In this document: positions 14,560 to 16,635 of the stretch, piece by piece | Layout: every line of letters begins with the position of its first letter | Position numbering within the stretch: the first letter of the stretch is position 1 | Made by a program: the position numbers and the translations under genes | NCBI GenBank assembly: GCA_046261875.1 | Contig: JBHENW010000064.1 | Location: 1-16,635, forward strand | Direction of reading: 5' to 3' | DNA: 16,635 nucleotides | From: JBHENW01 sp046261875 | GTDB lineage: Bacteria > Acidobacteriota > Thermoanaerobaculia > UBA5066 > Gp7-AA6 | The notes under the pieces: generated by a model | The model's input: only the letters and a program-made list of their open reading frames with translations | What the model was told of the DNA's origin: nothing | The model's database searches: none

Positions 14560-16062
14560 TTAGTGGACCGACGCGGAGGAGTTGGAGTTGAGCCGGAAGC
14601 GCGAGAGCGACGCGGCGAGAGCCGCGGCGGCGCGGGTCATCACGCCGAAGTCTTCGTAGAGGAGAGGCTCGCCGAGCCGGTCTGCATAGAGGAAGGCGAC
14701 CACCGAGTCACCGACGCGGACAGGGAAGACGGCGCAGTCCGGCGGAATCACTCCCACGAGATCCGCCAGCGCGCGCGGCCAGAGCTCCCGCTCCAGGGCG
14801 CCGAAGTGCGGCGCTCCCGTCCGCTCGACGTGGCCGAAGATGGAGCGTTCGTGCGAAGGCACCCAGATGTCCTGGGCGCGGCCGGTCAGGCTCTCGCCGC
14901 GCGCGTACCACGCCACGGTGCCCCGGTGCTCCCACCCCAGGACCGCGGAGCGCGGGAAGCCGGGAAGGTGCGCCTCGAGGACCGCCGCGGTGAGCTCTTC
15001 GCGGGTGCCGCCCTCGGGGTACGGGATAGCCGGAGGCAACGTATCGGGCCCGGTCCACATCCCCGTGACGGTCGCGTCGTCCGCGTCGTCCAGCCGGGAG
15101 GCGCGCCACAGGCCCCCCTCTGGACTTTCGTTCGCGCTCTCCGCGGGGGCAGGGGGCTCCGGAACCGGAACGCCGGGCTGCGTCTCGTCGAGCGGATCTG
15201 CGTCGGGCTCCGCCGGCGGCTCCGGCGAGACGGGGATGGACGTGGGTTCGACGGCCTCCGCCGGCTCGGCGCCGCGGTGGGCCTCCCGCTGAAAAGAGCA
15301 GAGCGCCTCGCCCAGCCACTCGCTCAGAGATTCCTCTCTGGGAGAGGCCGGCTCCGCGGCGGGCGGCCGGGCGGCCACCGGGGAGGGCATCGGGAACTCG
15401 GGGACCGGCTCCGGCGCGTAGAAGTCCGGCGGGGGAGGGAGCCCGCCAGAGGGCGCCGCCTGCCGCGGAGCGGTCTCACGCTCGGAAACCGCCCGGGCGT
15501 CTTCGGCGCGAACCAGGTCGGGGGCCCGGAAGTCGACGACCTCCCCGGGGGTGCGGAGGCGGGCGGCCGGCCCTCCGCCCGCCGGACGGCGCTGGAGCTT
15601 GTGGATGAGCGACCGGGTCTCCTGCGGCAGGGCCCGGCCGTAGAACTTGTGGTGGACCTGCAGGACCCGGACTTCAGAGGTGACGGCGACGATCACACGC
15701 TTGTGGAGGAGGGCTGCCGCTTCGTCCACCGCGAGGAGGTTGGATGGATCGAGGAAGGCCACGCGGACGGCGCCCCGATCGAGGGCATAGGGGAAGGCCC
15801 CGAGGCGGATTGCGGCCGCGGGCTTGAGCATCTTCGCGACGGACTCCGGCGCCGCGGCGAGCGCCGGCCAGAAGGCGGCCTCGCAGCGGTGGAGCCGCGC
15901 GAGCTGCTGGACGAGGGTCTCCTCGGAGAGCAGGTCCCAGTTGAGCAATATGGTGCCGATGCGGGCGCCCGAGCCGCTCATGCGCTGGTAGTGGAGCGCG
16001 CGGGCGACCGCGGCCTCCGTCAGGCTGCCTTCGGCCACCAGGAGCTCGCCGATACGGCGCAT
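14560..16062 (-). CDS. MshEN (GspE N-terminal)-linker-GAF-like protein
   Basis: A 500-residue soluble protein with three parts. Residues 1 to about 145 are a GspE/MshE N-terminal domain without the ATPase. R3-I4-G5, L8, G12, L14, L23 and Q26 match the 24-residue motif by which MshEN domains bind c-di-GMP, and a second RIG element at 34-36 is followed by NWD where a Gly is usual. The domain closes with LDPSNLLAVDEAAALL and HHKFYG, as in the family. Residues about 150-350 are Pro/Glu/Ala-rich and probably disordered. Residues about 353-495 look like a GAF domain ending VVAFLYADRLG and an Ala-rich helix. The GAF-like end resembles that of the truncated gene beyond HU. Ligand binding is inferred, not shown. 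The N-terminus is fixed by ATG 16062, with only a weak ribosome-binding site. Confidence 0.8.
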   Translation of the reverse strand: MRRIGELLVAEGSLTEAAVARALHYQRMSGSGARIGTILLNWDLLSEETLVQQLARLHRCEAAFWPALAAAPESVAKMLKPAAAIRLGAFPYALDRGAVRVAFLDPSNLLAVDEAAALLHKRVIVAVTSEVRVLQVHHKFYGRALPQETRSLIHKLQRRPAGGGPAARLRTPGEVVDFRAPDLVRAEDARAVSERETAPRQAAPSGGLPPPPDFYAPEPVPEFPMPSPVAARPPAAEPASPREESLSEWLGEALCSFQREAHRGAEPAEAVEPTSIPVSPEPPAEPDADPLDETQPGVPVPEPPAPAESANESPEGGLWRASRLDDADDATVTGMWTGPDTLPPAIPYPEGGTREELTAAVLEAHLPGFPRSAVLGWEHRGTVAWYARGESLTGRAQDIWVPSHERSIFGHVERTGAPHFGALERELWPRALADLVGVIPPDCAVFPVRVGDSVVAFLYADRLGEPLLYEDFGVMTRAAAALAASLSRFRLNSNSSASVH

Positions 16063-16088
16063 CGCTTGTCCGGTCTGTTTTCGGGCGA

Positions 16089-16358
16089 TCAGGCGAGGTC
16101 TCGGAGGTCCTTGCCCGGCTTGAATCGGATCGTGTTTCCCGGAGGGATGTTGACCTCGACTCCGGTCTTGGGATTTCGGCCGATGCCTCGCTTGCGCCTC
16201 TTGACCTGGAAGACGCCAAACCCCCGCAACTCGATCCGGTCACCGGCCCCCAACGCGGATCGCATCGACTCGATCACGGTCTCCACCGCGGTCGCGGCCT
16301 TGGCCCGGGGAATCTCCGCGCGATCGACCACGAGATCGACGATATCCGCTTTGATCAT
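16089..16358 (-). CDS. HU/IHF-family DNA-binding protein
   Basis: An 89-residue nucleoid protein that bends DNA as a dimer. It shows the N-terminal helical body, ELRGFGVF at 43-50, the beta-arm basic stretch KRRKRG, and RNPKTG at 61-66, with P63 the intercalating proline. The end is IRFKPGKDLRDLA. Length is typical (about 90). HU versus IHF subunit cannot be decided by eye. ATG 16358 follows GGAGGG (16367-16362) at close spacing; the frame remains open upstream, but that extension would cover the neighbouring gene's end in another frame. It sits between two genes with related GAF-like ends. Confidence 0.95.
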   Translation of the reverse strand: MIKADIVDLVVDRAEIPRAKAATAVETVIESMRSALGAGDRIELRGFGVFQVKRRKRGIGRNPKTGVEVNIPPGNTIRFKPGKDLRDLA

Positions 16359-16380
16359 TGTCCCTCCGGAAGTGGGGACG

Positions 16381-16386
16381 ATTATA
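16381..16386 (-). promoter_or_regulatory. Consensus -10 TATAAT upstream of the HU gene
   Basis: A perfect TATAAT on the minus strand overlaps the stop codon of the upstream GAF-like gene, 22 nt before the HU start. Transcription would begin near 16374, just ahead of GGAGGG. A TTGAAG lies only 13 nt further upstream and no -35 lies at 17 nt, so the assignment is tentative. Confidence 0.4.
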
Positions 16387-16635
16387 CAACCGGCTTCTTC
16401 TTCAATCGGATGGACGCGGCGAGGGCGGCTGCCATGGCCGCCGCCAGCTCGCGAACGAAAGCCAGGTCGAGGGGCGTCGCGCCCTGATCTGGAGCGAATT
16501 CGGCGTAGAGGAATGCGACCGGCTTGTCCTTGATGGTTACCGGCTGCACGAGGCACTCTCGTGCCATTGCGCCCCCGAGCGCCTGGACGATCGCGGCGTG
16601 TCTGGGCAGCGGCGGGAGGAGGCCCAGATAAAAGG
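16382..16635 (-). CDS. GAF-like protein, C-terminus only (cut by window edge)
   Basis: An open frame enters from the right edge and ends at TAA 16384-16382, showing the last 83 residues. The segment VTIKDKPVAFLYAEFAPDQG followed by an Ala-rich helix (AAAMAAALAASIRL) aligns with VRVGDSVVAFLYADRLGEP and AAAALAASLSRFRL in the protein at 14560-16062. The visible end is therefore a related GAF-like domain, finishing in a basic KKKPVV tail. An internal ATG at 16567 is not the start: coding sequence with the same alignment continues upstream of it to the edge. Whether it also has a MshEN domain lies outside the window. Confidence 0.7.
   Translation of the reverse strand, partial: FYLGLLPPLPRHAAIVQALGGAMARECLVQPVTIKDKPVAFLYAEFAPDQGATPLDLAFVRELAAAMAAALAASIRLKKKPVV

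Noticed and set aside
16382..16567. A complete 61-residue gene starting at 16567
   Set aside because: The same frame is open and alignable to the GAF-like domain right up to the window edge, so this is an internal Met of a truncated larger protein.

Overview
The window is GC-rich bacterial chromosome (roughly 70 % G+C by eye). It is packed with housekeeping genes and shows no mobile element, tRNA, rRNA or CRISPR array. A phosphatidylserine synthase/decarboxylase pair, a lipoprotein, an NtrY-type membrane kinase and the lipid II flippase MurJ suggest a diderm (Gram-negative-type) bacterium. Base composition and gene mix would fit an Acidobacteriota-like or similar deep-branching high-GC lineage, but the sequence alone does not settle the taxonomy.

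Layout. 1-4380 (+): an NtrY-type sensor kinase with an unresolved 5' end, overlapping by 4 nt a lipoprotein of DUF3142-like appearance. 4382-5996 (-): a DUF465 small protein, psd and pssA, an operon for phosphatidylethanolamine synthesis with a plausible promoter upstream. 6115-7231 (-): tsaB and rimI, overlapping by 14 nt. 7356-10957 (+): mutS overlapping nagZ. 10998-11417 (-): ssb alone. 11525-13584 (+): murJ overlapping dtd. 13587-16635 (-): a probable operon read leftwards. It begins with the C-terminus of a GAF-like protein cut by the window edge, then an HU-family DNA-binding protein, a MshEN (GspE N-terminal)-GAF protein related to the truncated one, and an M50 intramembrane metalloprotease. 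No gene-free stretch exceeds about 125 nt.

The most notable pattern is at gene junctions. Four neighbouring pairs share a 4-nt stop/start overlap of the form NTGA, and none uses ATG: CTGA (kinase/lipoprotein), CTGA (DUF465/psd), TTGA (mutS/nagZ) and GTGA (murJ/dtd). The psd case is strong. There is no ATG, GTG or TTG in frame for 86 codons, while CTG sits at the family N-terminus, 9 nt after a good Shine-Dalgarno sequence. This points to translational coupling that tolerates any NTG start. It also means standard gene callers would truncate psd and misplace the lipoprotein start.

The second point of interest is the left-reading block at the right end. Two proteins with related GAF-like C-termini flank an HU gene, and at least one carries an N-terminal domain matching the c-di-GMP-binding MshEN motif. 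The block ends in a membrane-embedded protease that may be transcribed from its own leaderless promoter. Its function is unknown. A signalling role (c-di-GMP sensing, nucleoid protein, regulated proteolysis) is inference only.
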